Below the pieces are notes generated by a model. That model had not been told where the DNA came from and made no database searches. It saw only the letters and a program-made list of their open reading frames with translations. A DNA stretch of 64,000 nt from Robiginitomaculum sp. (GTDB taxonomy: Bacteria > Pseudomonadota > Alphaproteobacteria > Caulobacterales > Maricaulaceae), in assembly GCA_030949705.1 (NCBI GenBank), contig JAUZSF010000003.1, forward strand, positions 124,001-188,000, in the 5' to 3' direction. Below, piece after piece: positions 40,820-51,548 of the stretch (position 1 is its first letter; every line of letters starts with the position of its first letter). A program made the position numbers and the translations under genes.

Positions 40820-41491
40820 ATGGACACGCAAAACACAACCAAGTTTTCTTTTGAAACGGAGTTTGCACCCGACGGTACGATCCTGCGCGATGATACCGGC
40901 TGGCGGATGACCTTCACGCAGGAGGAAATGCAGGTCGAGCGCGACAAGGCCTATGCCGAAGGACAGCGCGATGCCCTGGTTCAGGCGGAACAAGCCTCAG
41001 CGGCGCTGTTGAGTGAGTTGAATGAACATAGCACGCAAATCCTTTCCACCCTGAAAGAACAGGCAAATCAGTGTCGTTGCCAGGCTATCGAGCTGGTGCT
41101 GGTGGCGGCCCGCAAAATTGCGGGCCGGGCGCTGGAATGTTTTCCGGATGAACAGGTGAAAGACACGGTACAGGAAATTCTGAAGGATTTGCGCGGGGCC
41201 CCGCGCTTGGTGGTGACGTGTCCGTCCGGTGTTTCCGACAAACTATCAAAGGATTTGCAGGAGATGGCTGCCCATAGCGCCTTTGACGGCGAGTTGATCA
41301 TTCGTCAGTCCGAGGCAGCCGCCCCCGGGGATGTGCGCCTGGAATGGGCTCAGGGCGAAGTGGATATCAATACCGAAGATGTTGCCAGGCGCGTGGAAAA
41401 CACGGTGCGTCAATGGTTGGCGGCCACGGAAGAACAAGAAGAACAACCTGATTTATTTGCCAGTGATACTGGCACCAAGGAGGAAGCATAA
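40820..41491 (+). CDS. fliH: Flagellar export ATPase regulator FliH-like
   Basis: Position between fliG and fliN; FliH-like ALVQAEQ...IELVLVAARKIAGRALE. Confidence 0.8.
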   Translation: MDTQNTTKFSFETEFAPDGTILRDDTGWRMTFTQEEMQVERDKAYAEGQRDALVQAEQASAALLSELNEHSTQILSTLKEQANQCRCQAIELVLVAARKIAGRALECFPDEQVKDTVQEILKDLRGAPRLVVTCPSGVSDKLSKDLQEMAAHSAFDGELIIRQSEAAAPGDVRLEWAQGEVDINTEDVARRVENTVRQWLAATEEQEEQPDLFASDTGTKEEA

Positions 41492-41494
41492 TCC

Positions 41495-41881
41495 ATGTCC
41501 GATAATGAATCCGATATCGAGTTGCAGGATTTTGATCAGCCGGGGGACGTTCCGGAAGATCAGGCGCCTGTAGAAGAAACGCCGGCCCCACCACCGGCAG
41601 CCATTGCCGAGGATGAAGAGCCTAAAACCGCCGCCGACCTAGCCCCGGTTTATGATGTGCCGGTGCGCATATCGGCTGTTCTTGGCAAAACCAAAATCAA
41701 TGTGAACGAACTATTGGCGCTCAGCCGGGGTTCGATTCTGGAGTTGGACAGAAAAGTGGGCGAGGCCATCGATATTTATGTCAACAACCGGATCGTGGCG
41801 CGTGGTGAAGTGGTGATTGTGGATGAACAGCTTGGGGTCACCATGACAGAAATCATTAAAGATTCAGCGGTTGGCACCTGA
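41495..41881 (+). CDS. fliN: Flagellar motor switch protein FliN
   Basis: PVRISAVLGKTKINVNELLALSRGSILELDRKVGEAIDIYVNNRIVARGEVVIVDEQLGVTMTEI. Confidence 0.95.
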   Translation: MSDNESDIELQDFDQPGDVPEDQAPVEETPAPPPAAIAEDEEPKTAADLAPVYDVPVRISAVLGKTKINVNELLALSRGSILELDRKVGEAIDIYVNNRIVARGEVVIVDEQLGVTMTEIIKDSAVGT

Positions 41882-41909
41882 ACAGGTGTATGACCTATAG
41901 GAGAAGAAA

Positions 41910-43289
41910 ATGCGGGTTTTGATTATTGGTAATTTGGGCGGACAGCTCGGCGAAGCCACAAAAATTGCCATGAACAATGGGGCCAAAGTAGCCCATGTCG
42001 AGAGTGTGGACGCGGCCATGAGTGCCTTGCGCGCCGGGCAGGGGGCAGACCTGTTAATGGCGGATATTGGCAATGATATTGGCGCCTTGGCCGATGCCTT
42101 GAAAAAAGAGCGCATCCATGTGCCAATCGTGGCGTGCGGGGTTTCAGCAACCCCCACAGAGGCGGCGGCGGCCATTCGTGCCGGCGCCAAGGAGTTTATT
42201 CCCCTGCCACCGGATACGGATCTGATTGCGGCGGTACTGGCCGCGGTGGCTGATGATGAACGGCCGATGATTGCCCGCGATCCGGTGATTCGCCGTGTGG
42301 TGGCGCTGGCCGATCAGATCGCCCCTTCCAATGCCTCGATCCTGATCACCGGTGAATCCGGCTCCGGTAAAGAGGTTATGGCCCGTTACGTCCATGAAAA
42401 ATCTAAACGGGCGGGCAAGGCCTTTATCTCGATCAATTGTGCCGCCATTCCCGATAATTTGCTGGAATCCGAGCTGTTCGGCCATGAAAAAGGAGCTTTT
42501 ACCGGGGCTGTTGCCCGCCGCATCGGCAAGTTTGAAGAGGCCGATGGCGGCACGCTTCTGTTGGACGAAATTTCGGAAATGGATGCCCGCCTTCAGGCCA
42601 AGTTATTGCGCGCTATTCAGGAACGCGAAATTGACCGGGTGGGTGGCTCTAAGCCGGTAAAGGTGGATATTCGTATCCTGGCCACCTCCAATCGGGATCT
42701 GACCGAGGCCGTGCGTGATGGCAGTTTCCGCGAGGATTTGCTGTTCCGCCTGAATGTGGTCAATCTGAAATTGCCACCTCTGCGGGATCGTCCAGGCGAT
42801 ATTGCGGCGCTGGCTGATTACTTTGCCACCCGATATGCCGCTGCCAATGGGGTGCCGGCCCGCCCCATTTCCGAGGCTGCGCGGCACGTTTTGTTGAACC
42901 GGCAATGGCCGGGTAATGTTCGTGAGCTGGAAAATGCCATGCATCGGGCGGTCTTGCTGGCCGAAGGTGATGAAATCGGCCCCGATGCCCTTCGCGCGCC
43001 AGACGGCACGAAGCTGGCCGATGCGGCCCCGCGTGGCGTTGTGGCGACCGCGGCTGAGGCGGCTCAGATTTCCACCCAGCGGGCCGTTGGCCTGACGGTG
43101 GCACAGGTGGAGCAGGACCTTATTCTGGATACCCTGTCCCATTGCCTGGGTAATCGTACCCATGCGGCTAATATTCTGGGAATTTCCATCCGCACCCTAC
43201 GGAACAAGCTCAAAATTTATGCCGAACACGGGGTGGCGGTGCCGATGCCGGGCGGGAATGGGAATGCGGATATAGGTGCCATTGCCTGA
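41910..43289 (+). CDS. flbD: Sigma-54-dependent flagellar transcriptional regulator (FlbD-like)
   Basis: AAA+ motifs GESGSGKEVMARYVHEKS, ELFGHEKGAFTGA, GGTLLLDEISEMD; Fis-type HTH (NRTHAANILGISIRTLRNKLKIY). Confidence 0.9.
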   Translation: MRVLIIGNLGGQLGEATKIAMNNGAKVAHVESVDAAMSALRAGQGADLLMADIGNDIGALADALKKERIHVPIVACGVSATPTEAAAAIRAGAKEFIPLPPDTDLIAAVLAAVADDERPMIARDPVIRRVVALADQIAPSNASILITGESGSGKEVMARYVHEKSKRAGKAFISINCAAIPDNLLESELFGHEKGAFTGAVARRIGKFEEADGGTLLLDEISEMDARLQAKLLRAIQEREIDRVGGSKPVKVDIRILATSNRDLTEAVRDGSFREDLLFRLNVVNLKLPPLRDRPGDIAALADYFATRYAAANGVPARPISEAARHVLLNRQWPGNVRELENAMHRAVLLAEGDEIGPDALRAPDGTKLADAAPRGVVATAAEAAQISTQRAVGLTVAQVEQDLILDTLSHCLGNRTHAANILGISIRTLRNKLKIYAEHGVAVPMPGGNGNADIGAIA

Positions 43290-43320
43290 GTATGGATCAG
43301 TATAGGGTCAGGAAATCATA

Positions 43321-45429
43321 ATGGCTGAATCTTCAGGCATAAGCTCGGCAACAACCGGATTTGATTCGAAGAAATTTTCCAGTGCCATCCTGCGTGGCGA
43401 TGTGGCGTTGGCCGTTGGTATTGTCGCTATTTTGATGATGCTGATCCTGCCCATGCCGTCCTGGCTTTTGGACATCGCGCTGGCCGTCTCCATATCCTTT
43501 TCCATTATGGTGCTGATGACGGCGCTGTTCATTCAAAAACCCTTGGAATTTAGTGCATTTCCGGCGGTTTTGCTGATCGCGACCATGTTGCGGCTGGGAT
43601 TGAACCTGGCTTCCACGCGCCTGATTTTGTCGGATGGTTCCCAGGGACCCGATGCGGCGGGGCAGATCATTCGCGGCTTTGGGGCGCTGATTACCCAGGG
43701 TAATTATGTCATCGGCATTATCGTCTTTATCATTCTGGTGATCGTCAATTTTGTGGTCATTACCAAGGGCTCTGGCCGTATTGCCGAAGTGGCGGCGCGC
43801 TTCTCTTTGGATGCCATGCCCGGCAAGCAAATGGCCATTGATGCGGATCTCAGCTCGGGTCTTTTGAAAGAAGATGAGGCCCGGCAAAAGCGCAAGGATC
43901 TGGAAGCCGAGTCCAATTTTTATGGCTCCATGGACGGTGCCTCGAAATTTGTCCGCGGTGATGCAGTGGCCGGTCTGCTGATTACCGCCATCAATATTAT
44001 TGGCGGGATGATTATTGGCGTAGGCCAGGAGGGCATGCCCTTTGCCCAGGCGGCGTCGAACTATACCATGTTGACCATTGGTGACGGGCTGGTCAGCCAG
44101 ATCCCGGCGCTGGTAATTTCCATTGCGGCGGGCCTGCTGGTGTCCAAAGCCGGGGTGGAAGGGGCCGCCGACAAGGCCATTTTTGCGCAATTCACCGGCT
44201 ATCCGCAGGGCCTGATCATTGTGGCGGGGATCAGCCTGATTGCGGCCCTGATGCCGGGCATGCCCTTTGTACCCTTTGCCCTGATGTCGGTTTTGCTGGG
44301 CGGCGGGGCCTGGCTGCTGCACCAGCGCAAAGCCATGGAAAAAACAAAAGCCGACGTGGCCACGGCTGAAGAGGCGAAGGAAAGCAAAAATGAAGAACAG
44401 CCAATCACCGAAAGCCTGCATATTGATGGCCTGAAGATCGAGCTGGGTTATAACCTCCTGAGTCTGATCAATGATATGGAAGGGCGCCGCCTGACCGACC
44501 AGATCAAGGCTCTGCGCCGCCAGATGGCGCAGGAAATGGGCTTTGTCATGCCGCCGGTGCGCATATTGGATAATATGCAGCTGAACGCCGATGACTATAT
44601 GGTGCGGGTCAAGGAGATCGAAGCCGGGACCGGCATGTTAAAACTCGGCCATTTGCTGGTCATGGACCCGGCAGGCGCGCAAGTTGATTTGCCTGGTGAT
44701 CACGTCAAAGAGCCAACCTTTGGTTTGCCTGCCACTTGGGTGACCGAATCGCTGCGGGAAGAGGCCATGTTCAAGGGATTGACCGTGGTTGATCCAGCGA
44801 CCGTGCTGGCCACTCACCTGACCGAAATTTTACGCGATAACATGCCGGACCTTTTGTCCTTTGCAGAAACCGAAAAACTGCTCGATGGTCTGGGCAAGGA
44901 AGATAAAAAACTGCTCGAAGAGATCAGTCCCTCGCAAATCAGCCGTTCTGGCATTCAACAGGTCTTGCAGGGCCTTCTTAAAGAGCGTGTCTCCATTCGT
45001 GATCTGCCGGCCATATTGGAGGCCATTGCCGAGGCCAGTGCCACCACCCAGAATCTGGGGGCCATTATCGAACATGTGCGCACCCGCCTGGCACGGCAAT
45101 TGTGCCATGCGGCGGCGGCCCCTGATGGTACCTTGCCCATGTTGGGCCTGTCACCGGAATGGGAGCAGGCCTTTGCCGAAAATCTGATCGGGGAGGGAGA
45201 CAACCGACAGCTGGCCTTGCCGCCTTCCAAACTGCATGAATTTATCAATCGGGTGCGCGACAGCTTTGATGCGGCGGCCGAGGCCGGTGATGCGCCGGTT
45301 TTGCTGACCTCACCGGCGATCCGCCCCTATGTGCGCTCTATCATTGAGCGTTTTCGCGGGCAGACCATTGTGATGTCGCAAAATGAAATTCATCCAAAAG
45401 CACGTTTAAAAGTAGTGGGGCAGGTATGA
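43321..45429 (+). CDS. flhA: Flagellar biosynthesis protein FlhA
   Basis: FPAVLLIATMLRLGLNLASTRLIL, GSGRIAEVAARFSLDAMPGKQMAIDADLSSGLL, ASKFVRGDAVAGLLITAINIIGG. Confidence 0.97.
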   Translation: MAESSGISSATTGFDSKKFSSAILRGDVALAVGIVAILMMLILPMPSWLLDIALAVSISFSIMVLMTALFIQKPLEFSAFPAVLLIATMLRLGLNLASTRLILSDGSQGPDAAGQIIRGFGALITQGNYVIGIIVFIILVIVNFVVITKGSGRIAEVAARFSLDAMPGKQMAIDADLSSGLLKEDEARQKRKDLEAESNFYGSMDGASKFVRGDAVAGLLITAINIIGGMIIGVGQEGMPFAQAASNYTMLTIGDGLVSQIPALVISIAAGLLVSKAGVEGAADKAIFAQFTGYPQGLIIVAGISLIAALMPGMPFVPFALMSVLLGGGAWLLHQRKAMEKTKADVATAEEAKESKNEEQPITESLHIDGLKIELGYNLLSLINDMEGRRLTDQIKALRRQMAQEMGFVMPPVRILDNMQLNADDYMVRVKEIEAGTGMLKLGHLLVMDPAGAQVDLPGDHVKEPTFGLPATWVTESLREEAMFKGLTVVDPATVLATHLTEILRDNMPDLLSFAETEKLLDGLGKEDKKLLEEISPSQISRSGIQQVLQGLLKERVSIRDLPAILEAIAEASATTQNLGAIIEHVRTRLARQLCHAAAAPDGTLPMLGLSPEWEQAFAENLIGEGDNRQLALPPSKLHEFINRVRDSFDAAAEAGDAPVLLTSPAIRPYVRSIIERFRGQTIVMSQNEIHPKARLKVVGQV

Positions 45430-45752
45430 TGAACCCGAGTGTCCTTTCCATCATGGAACAGAGTTTTACGCCGGCTGATCTGGTATTGATCAGTGCGATT
45501 TCGCTGGTGTGTGCCGGGGCGATGCGTAATTACGGCCATATTATCGTTACGGTGTTTATTGCCACGGCAGTGGATTACATGCTGCCGGGAGTGTTCGCCT
45601 TGCTGACCGGCGCGCCGGTGGGTGATGCCATGGCGGCCAGCTGGACCCGGCTGGCGGGATATTCCAGTGTTGCTCTGCTGGTACGTATGCTGGTTTATTT
45701 CTCGGCGATCAGTCTGCTCTTTGGTACCAAGGCGGCATATGGCCGTCGGTAA
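45426..45752 (+). CDS. Small uncharacterised membrane protein (copy 1)
   Basis: Overlaps the flhA stop (ATGA); TM segments; resembles ORF 45827-46150. Confidence 0.7.
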   Translation: MMNPSVLSIMEQSFTPADLVLISAISLVCAGAMRNYGHIIVTVFIATAVDYMLPGVFALLTGAPVGDAMAASWTRLAGYSSVALLVRMLVYFSAISLLFGTKAAYGRR

Positions 45753-45826
45753 AGCCTGTGGCTTTTTGGCCTGAAGTTTGCGTGCCCCCCTTCTGATTGT
45801 TCGCAATTGAGACCATGGGGGTAGCG

Positions 45827-46150
45827 ATGGAAACCTTGAAACTGATCAGCGATATTGCCTTTGCGCCGGGGGAATTGGTGGTGTGTGCCGGTATTGCCAC
45901 CATTGTCGGGCTGGCTACGGGACAGTTTTCACGCATCTGGCTGGCGGTGCTGTTGGCGCTGGGGGCCGATATGGCGTGGCCATGGTTGCTGGAAACCAGC
46001 CAGGGCTATGAGGCGAGCCTGGCACGCGAAGCCGCCACCACGCATTTAATGCGCGATGGCGGGGCGGCCATTGCCTTGCGAATGGTGCTCTATTTTGCGG
46101 CGATATCCGTGATTTTAATGTTCAAGCGCTTGCTGGGATCCGAGAGTTAA
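45827..46150 (+). CDS. Small uncharacterised membrane protein (copy 2)
   Basis: Similar length and C-terminal (A/V)xxxRM(V/L)(L/V)YF(A/S)AIS motif to the upstream ORF. Confidence 0.7.
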   Translation: METLKLISDIAFAPGELVVCAGIATIVGLATGQFSRIWLAVLLALGADMAWPWLLETSQGYEASLAREAATTHLMRDGGAAIALRMVLYFAAISVILMFKRLLGSES

Positions 46151-46557
46151 CGCGCGGCACGCTTGCCGGCGATTTCGTCCAGTTCGTCCTGTTCAGCCTT
46201 GGCGCGAGCCTCGGCGATGCGGGCCAGACGGCGTTCTTCCATCAACTCAAACTTTTTCAGCTCCAAAAAGGCTTCTTCCAGTTGCACGCGTAAAGCGGCG
46301 GTCTGGGCATCCAGTTCCACCATCGAGGCGCGCAAATTGTTTTTGCGTTCGATCACGGCCTGGGCATAGGAGCCATAGGCCATAAAGCCTTCGCGGCTTT
46401 CATCGGCGGCCACCTGTTCTTCAGGCACGCTGCGTTCCAGGTCCGCGGCGCGGCTTTCCAGATGAGCGCGTGCCTCATCCAGCGCGCCCATTTGTTTTTG
46501 CAGTTCTTCGACCTTGAACCGCGCCAGTTTTACCAGGGATGCAAAATTACGCATCAT
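46147..46557 (-). CDS. fliJ: Flagellar export chaperone FliJ-like coiled-coil protein
   Basis: Highly charged coiled-coil 136 aa immediately downstream of fliI. Confidence 0.8.
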   Translation of the reverse strand: MMRNFASLVKLARFKVEELQKQMGALDEARAHLESRAADLERSVPEEQVAADESREGFMAYGSYAQAVIERKNNLRASMVELDAQTAALRVQLEEAFLELKKFELMEERRLARIAEARAKAEQDELDEIAGKRAAR

Positions 46558-46566
46558 ACCCCTCCA

Positions 46567-47952
46567 TTATGCCTCGTTATTAAGGCTATTATTGTCACCC
46601 AAAATCTCGGCCAGACGTTGGAACCCATCGTCTAAAGACGTGGCTTCTTCTTTATTCTGACCCAGAAATGCTTCCAGCGGGTCGTGTAATTCTATGGCAC
46701 GATCCACACCGGCATTCGATCCGCGGGCATAAGCACCCAGACGGATTAATTCTTCCATATCGGCATAATCACTCAGCGCGCGACGCGCATTGCGGATCAG
46801 CTCGATTTCATTGTCATCGCAGCAACCAGGCATGGTGCGCGATATGCTTTTCAAAATATTGATAGCAGGAAAACGTCCCCGTTCGGCAATGGCCCGTTCC
46901 ATCACAATATGGCCATCCAATATGCCGCGCGTCGCATCGGCGATTGGCTCGTTATGATCATCGCCATCAACCAGCACCGTGAAAATACCGGTAATGGCCC
47001 CCTCGGGGCGGCCATCGGTGCGACGGCCGGGGCCGGCGCGTTCCAAAAGGCGGGGCAGTTCGTTAAATACGGACGGGGTATAGCCGCGTGTGGTCGGTGG
47101 CTCACCGGCGGCCAGTCCAATTTCGCGCTGAGCCATGGCAAAGCGCGTTACCGAATCCATCAGGCACAGTACATGTTGTCCTTGATCACGGAAATATTCG
47201 GCCACGGTCAGGGTCAATTGCGCCGCCTGGCGGCGACTGAGCGCCGGTTCGTCCGAAGTGGCAACCACCACCACGGTGCGTTTCATGCCCTCGGGACCCA
47301 ACACATCGTCGATAAATTCCTTGACCTCGCGGCCCCGCTCCCCGATCAGCCCGATCACCGCCACATCGCAATCCGCATTTTGTGCCAGCATGGACATGAG
47401 CACGGATTTGCCAACCCCCGAGCCGGCAAACACGCCCATGCGCTGGCCCTTGCAGATTTGTGTAAAGGTATTGATGGCGCGAACGCCGGTATCCATACGC
47501 CCCCCGACCCGGGCCCGGGCATGAGGTGCCGGCGGGCGACCACGCAGGGGATAGGGGTACAAGCCCGGCAATAGCGGCCCGCCATTGTCCACCGGCTTGC
47601 CAAAGGCATCAATGACCCGGCCCAGCCAGGCGCTGGACGGACGCACATAGGGACCTTCGGGGTCGATTTCCATACGGGCCCCGGCGCGCACACCGTCCAG
47701 CGGTCCAAAGGGCATCATCAGGGCATGATCACCGCGAAAGCCCACGACTTCGCAGGCAATATCACCATGACGGGTTTGCGCGGTGGCCCGCGCTCCAAGC
47801 TCCAGCGCATCGGCTGGACCCATGGCTTCAATCATCAGACCGTTTACAGCGGTAACGCGACCGCGAAATCGCCGTGGTTCCAGGGCTTCGATGCTGGCTC
47901 GAAGAGCGTGCATATACGTGAACTCCATCTCAAACGTGTCAGGTTTCATCAC
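46567..47952 (-). CDS. fliI: Flagellum-specific ATP synthase
   Basis: [24 protein letters not shown] Walker [14 protein letters not shown]-type motif; [31 protein letters not shown]. Confidence 0.96.
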   Translation of the reverse strand: MMKPDTFEMEFTYMHALRASIEALEPRRFRGRVTAVNGLMIEAMGPADALELGARATAQTRHGDIACEVVGFRGDHALMMPFGPLDGVRAGARMEIDPEGPYVRPSSAWLGRVIDAFGKPVDNGGPLLPGLYPYPLRGRPPAPHARARVGGRMDTGVRAINTFTQICKGQRMGVFAGSGVGKSVLMSMLAQNADCDVAVIGLIGERGREVKEFIDDVLGPEGMKRTVVVVATSDEPALSRRQAAQLTLTVAEYFRDQGQHVLCLMDSVTRFAMAQREIGLAAGEPPTTRGYTPSVFNELPRLLERAGPGRRTDGRPEGAITGIFTVLVDGDDHNEPIADATRGILDGHIVMERAIAERGRFPAINILKSISRTMPGCCDDNEIELIRNARRALSDYADMEELIRLGAYARGSNAGVDRAIELHDPLEAFLGQNKEEATSLDDGFQRLAEILGDNNSLNNEA

Positions 47953-48158
47953 AAACCTACACGTGACGCCTTGAGATCACGTAAACGTGGCAACAATAAT
48001 TGTATGAATTACAGTTTTTGTGCCTGACCCCGAATGATTAACAAAATCAGTTTGATTTGTTTAAGTTTGGTTAAGGGGATTCCCCTAGCGTAGGGATAGA
48101 GTTAACCATTACGCCAATGAAGCCTGCAAACTGATTCGCAGGCCAATGGGAGGGGCCG

Positions 48159-48854
48159 ATGCGAGTTCTCTTGGTTGAGGATGATAGTGCGATAGCACAA
48201 TCGATTGAGCTGATGCTAAAGTCTGAGGGCTTTAATGTTTATACGACGGATCTTGGTGAAGAAGGTGTCGATCTGGGCAAGCTGTATGATTATGACATCA
48301 TCTTGCTGGACCTTGGTTTGCCGGACATGCCCGGCTTTGACGTATTAAAGCAATTACGGGTTTCCAAGGTGGAAACACCAGTACTGATCCTGTCGGGAAC
48401 TGCCGATACAGAGGTCAAGGTCCAGGGTCTTGGCTATGGCGCCGATGATTATCTGACCAAACCGTTCCACAAGGATGAGCTGGTCGCCCGCATTCATGCG
48501 GTGGTGCGCCGGTCCAAAGGGCATTCGCAATCCATTATCACCACCGGCATGGTGGCGGTTAATCTGGATGCCAAAACCGTTGATGTGAATAAACAGCGCG
48601 TGCATCTGACCGGCAAGGAATACCAGATGCTGGAGCTTCTTTCCTTGCGCAAGGGCACGACACTCACCAAGGAAATGTTCCTCAACCAGCTTTATGGCGG
48701 TCTTGACGAGCCGGAATTGAAAATTATTGACGTGTTTATCTGTAAATTGCGCAAAAAACTCGCCAATGCCACCGGCGGTGAACACTATATCGAAACGGTC
48801 TGGGGCCGTGGCTATGTGTTGCGCGATCCGGCCGAGGAAGAAGAAGCCGCATAA
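48159..48854 (+). CDS. ctrA: Cell-cycle response regulator CtrA
   Basis: [56 protein letters not shown] with OmpR-type DNA-binding domain. Confidence 0.96.
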   Translation: MRVLLVEDDSAIAQSIELMLKSEGFNVYTTDLGEEGVDLGKLYDYDIILLDLGLPDMPGFDVLKQLRVSKVETPVLILSGTADTEVKVQGLGYGADDYLTKPFHKDELVARIHAVVRRSKGHSQSIITTGMVAVNLDAKTVDVNKQRVHLTGKEYQMLELLSLRKGTTLTKEMFLNQLYGGLDEPELKIIDVFICKLRKKLANATGGEHYIETVWGRGYVLRDPAEEEEAA

Positions 48855-48878
48855 GGTTTGTTTTGAACAGTTTGATGG

Positions 48879-48907
48879 AAAAGGCGGCTTGATCAGCCGC
48901 CTTTTTT
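48879..48907. terminator. Bidirectional intrinsic terminator between ctrA and emrB
   Basis: AAAAGGCGGCT-TGATC-AGCCGCCTTTTTT; overlaps the emrB stop codon. Confidence 0.85.
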
Positions 48908-50401
48908 GTGGGGCGAGCGCAGTAATAAAATAAATGGGGCCGCCAATAGGGAAATCCCCATCATAAAACGAAAATCATTCAGATAGCCGATCAGGGCGGC
49001 TTGCTGATTGATCTGGGCATTTACGATAGCCAGTCGCCCAAGCCCTTCCGGTCCGGTAATGCCCAATGCCGTGACCAGCGGGTTGAAGGGCGTGATGTGC
49101 GCTGCCAGTTCAGCATGATTGATCTGGATATTACGGGCCAACAGGGCAAAGGAAATCGACACCCCGATAGATGAGCCGATATTCCGCACCAGCGAGAACA
49201 GCGCCGTGGCTTCGGTGCGGTATTTCTCATCCAGGGTGGCAAAGGTAATCACCCCCATGGGCACAAAAACGCTCCCAAGACCCAACCCTTGGGCAAAGCC
49301 CGTCCAGATGATGTCTTTTTGACTGACTTCCAAGGTGAACTGACTCATCGAATAAAGGGAAATAACAATCATCATCATGCCACCAGCGATCAGAAAACGT
49401 GGATCAAAACGTTCGGCCAGTCGGCCCATGATCATCATGCCCAGCATCATGCCCAGCCCCCGCGGGGCCAGGACTAGCCCGGTCAGGATCACTGGCCAGC
49501 CCTTAAGGGTCTGCAGGAACGGCGGCAGAATGGCCATGGTGGACAGAAAAATGATCCCCACCAGAAACATAAAGCCCAACCCCATGCTGAGGTTACGGTC
49601 CTTGAACATGGCCGGGTTTAAAAATGGCCGCCGGGTGGTCATGATATGCACCACAAACAGGTATAGGCACAGCACTGCCAGCACCGCTTCGATGACAATT
49701 TCGGGCGCGGAAAACCAGTCCTGAGACTGGCCCCGGTCCAGCATCATTTGCAAGGCCCCGATAGAAAGGCTGAGCAAGGCAAAGCCCGGCCAGTCAAAGG
49801 GCAGCTTGTTTTGCCGATAGGTGCGTTTGACAAACAAGGACAGGCCGGTGATGGCCATCAGACCCACCGGCAGATTGATATAAAACACCCAGCGCCACGA
49901 AAGGGTCTCGGTCAGCCATCCCCCCAGGGTTGGTCCCAATACCGGGCCGATCATCACCCCCACGCCCCAGATGGCAATGGCACGGCCATGTTGATGGCGC
50001 GGGTAAATGTCCAGCAAGACCGCCTGGGACAAGGGTACCAGGGACGCCCCAAAGGCACCTTGCATCAGACGGAAAAATACCAATTGGCCCAGATTGGCCG
50101 CTGCGCCAGCCAACATGGAGGCCACCACAAACCCAGCCACCGCCCCGATAAAGAGGCGTTTGCGCCCAAAGCGTGCCGCCAGGAACCCGGTGGGTGGGGT
50201 CATAATGGCGGCAGAAACAATATAAGAGGTCAATACCCAGGAAATCTGATCCTGGGTGGCCGCCATTGCCCCCTGCATGTGTGGCAGGGCCACATTGGCG
50301 ATGGTGGTGTCAATGGCCTGCATGGTGGTGGCCAGCATCACCGACAGGGTGATCATGGCCCGGTTAGACCCGGCCGTTACCGAAGGTGAATCAGCCGACA
50401 T
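48893..50401 (-). CDS. DHA2-type MFS multidrug transporter (EmrB-like)
   Basis: MLATTMQAIDTTIANVALPHMQGAMAATQDQISWVLTSYIVSAAIMTPPTGFLAARFGRKR; WGVGVMIGPVLGPTLGGWLTE. Confidence 0.92.
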   Translation of the reverse strand: MSADSPSVTAGSNRAMITLSVMLATTMQAIDTTIANVALPHMQGAMAATQDQISWVLTSYIVSAAIMTPPTGFLAARFGRKRLFIGAVAGFVVASMLAGAAANLGQLVFFRLMQGAFGASLVPLSQAVLLDIYPRHQHGRAIAIWGVGVMIGPVLGPTLGGWLTETLSWRWVFYINLPVGLMAITGLSLFVKRTYRQNKLPFDWPGFALLSLSIGALQMMLDRGQSQDWFSAPEIVIEAVLAVLCLYLFVVHIMTTRRPFLNPAMFKDRNLSMGLGFMFLVGIIFLSTMAILPPFLQTLKGWPVILTGLVLAPRGLGMMLGMMIMGRLAERFDPRFLIAGGMMMIVISLYSMSQFTLEVSQKDIIWTGFAQGLGLGSVFVPMGVITFATLDEKYRTEATALFSLVRNIGSSIGVSISFALLARNIQINHAELAAHITPFNPLVTALGITGPEGLGRLAIVNAQINQQAALIGYLNDFRFMMGISLLAAPFILLLRSPHKKGG

Positions 50402-51548
50402 CGGCGCCTAGCCAGCGTAAAGGCATTTGCAAAATGGCCGGCAATGGGCGGTGATAGCCAGTATCAATGCGTACCTTCACGCTCATGCCAGCGCGTAAAA
50501 CCGGTTTGCCTTTATAGCCATCCAAAGCAATGCGTACCGGCACGCGCTGGACCACCTTAACCCAGTTTCCGCTGGCGTTTTGGGGGGGCAGCAAAGAAAA
50601 TTCGGATCCCGTGGCCGGATCAATACTCTCCACATGGCCGCTTAAAGGGGTGTCCGGATAGGCATCCACCCGCAGCTTTGCAGGTTGTCCAACGTGCATA
50701 TGGGTCAGGGCGGTTTCCTTGAAATTAGCCTCAATCCATAATCCTTGATCGGCAACAATCACCATGGCCGGCACACCGGCATGGACGTAATCCCCCAACA
50801 CGGGCACCATGCTTATGGTGCCGGCAATGGGGGCGCGTACAACGGCATTGGCCAGATCCTCCTGAGCCAGTTCAACCTTGGCCCAGGCACCGCGAACACG
50901 TGGATGTTCATGGGGGCTGGCCTTAGGATCTCCCAGCATGGCCCGCAGAACGGCAATTTCCTGGGCTTTGGTTTGCAGTCGGGTGGCCGCCACATCGCGG
51001 TCATGGACATATTCATCCAGCATGGCTTCGGAAACCACTTTGCGATTGGCCAGCTCTTTTCGTCGTTTTAATTCGCGCCGGGAAAAGGACAGGTTTTCAA
51101 GCACCGTTTCGCGCTCGCTTAGGCGTTGCTGGTAATTGGCCTTGGCCGCCATGATTTGCCCCAGGGCTTCATCATGGGCAGCCCGCGCTGCGTCCAGCGC
51201 GGCCTTCAGGCGCTTGGTATCAAGCACAAAGAGAACATCACCGGCCTTCACATGCTGGTTGCTGTGCACGCTGAGTGCGGTGATGGTGCCGGAAATTTCG
51301 GCGCTGACCTGGGCCTTGTCGGCTTTGACATAGGCGTTTTCGGTCTGCATCCAGCGCCCACCCGTCGCGTAAATCCAAAGGGCGATAAAGGCGATGATCA
51401 GAACAGGCGTGCCCATCAACACCACGCGCAAGGTTCTTGGTGAACGCAACCGTTGACGAATTGCTCCCAGCGACATGGCGCTGGATTGCCCCACGGCAAT
51501 GTCTGCCTTGTCCACATCCAGGTCATCATTGGTTTGAGGGGCACTCAT
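50391..51548 (-). CDS. HlyD/EmrA-family membrane fusion protein
   Basis: Single N-terminal TM; TENAYVKADKAQVSAEISGTITALSVHSNQHVKAGDVLFVLD. Confidence 0.92.
   Translation of the reverse strand: MSAPQTNDDLDVDKADIAVGQSSAMSLGAIRQRLRSPRTLRVVLMGTPVLIIAFIALWIYATGGRWMQTENAYVKADKAQVSAEISGTITALSVHSNQHVKAGDVLFVLDTKRLKAALDAARAAHDEALGQIMAAKANYQQRLSERETVLENLSFSRRELKRRKELANRKVVSEAMLDEYVHDRDVAATRLQTKAQEIAVLRAMLGDPKASPHEHPRVRGAWAKVELAQEDLANAVVRAPIAGTISMVPVLGDYVHAGVPAMVIVADQGLWIEANFKETALTHMHVGQPAKLRVDAYPDTPLSGHVESIDPATGSEFSLLPPQNASGNWVKVVQRVPVRIALDGYKGKPVLRAGMSVKVRIDTGYHRPLPAILQMPLRWLGADVG

Noticed and set aside
43333-44421. 362-aa minus-strand ORF opposite flhA
   Set aside because: His/Gln/Asn-rich shadow translation of flhA; no domain
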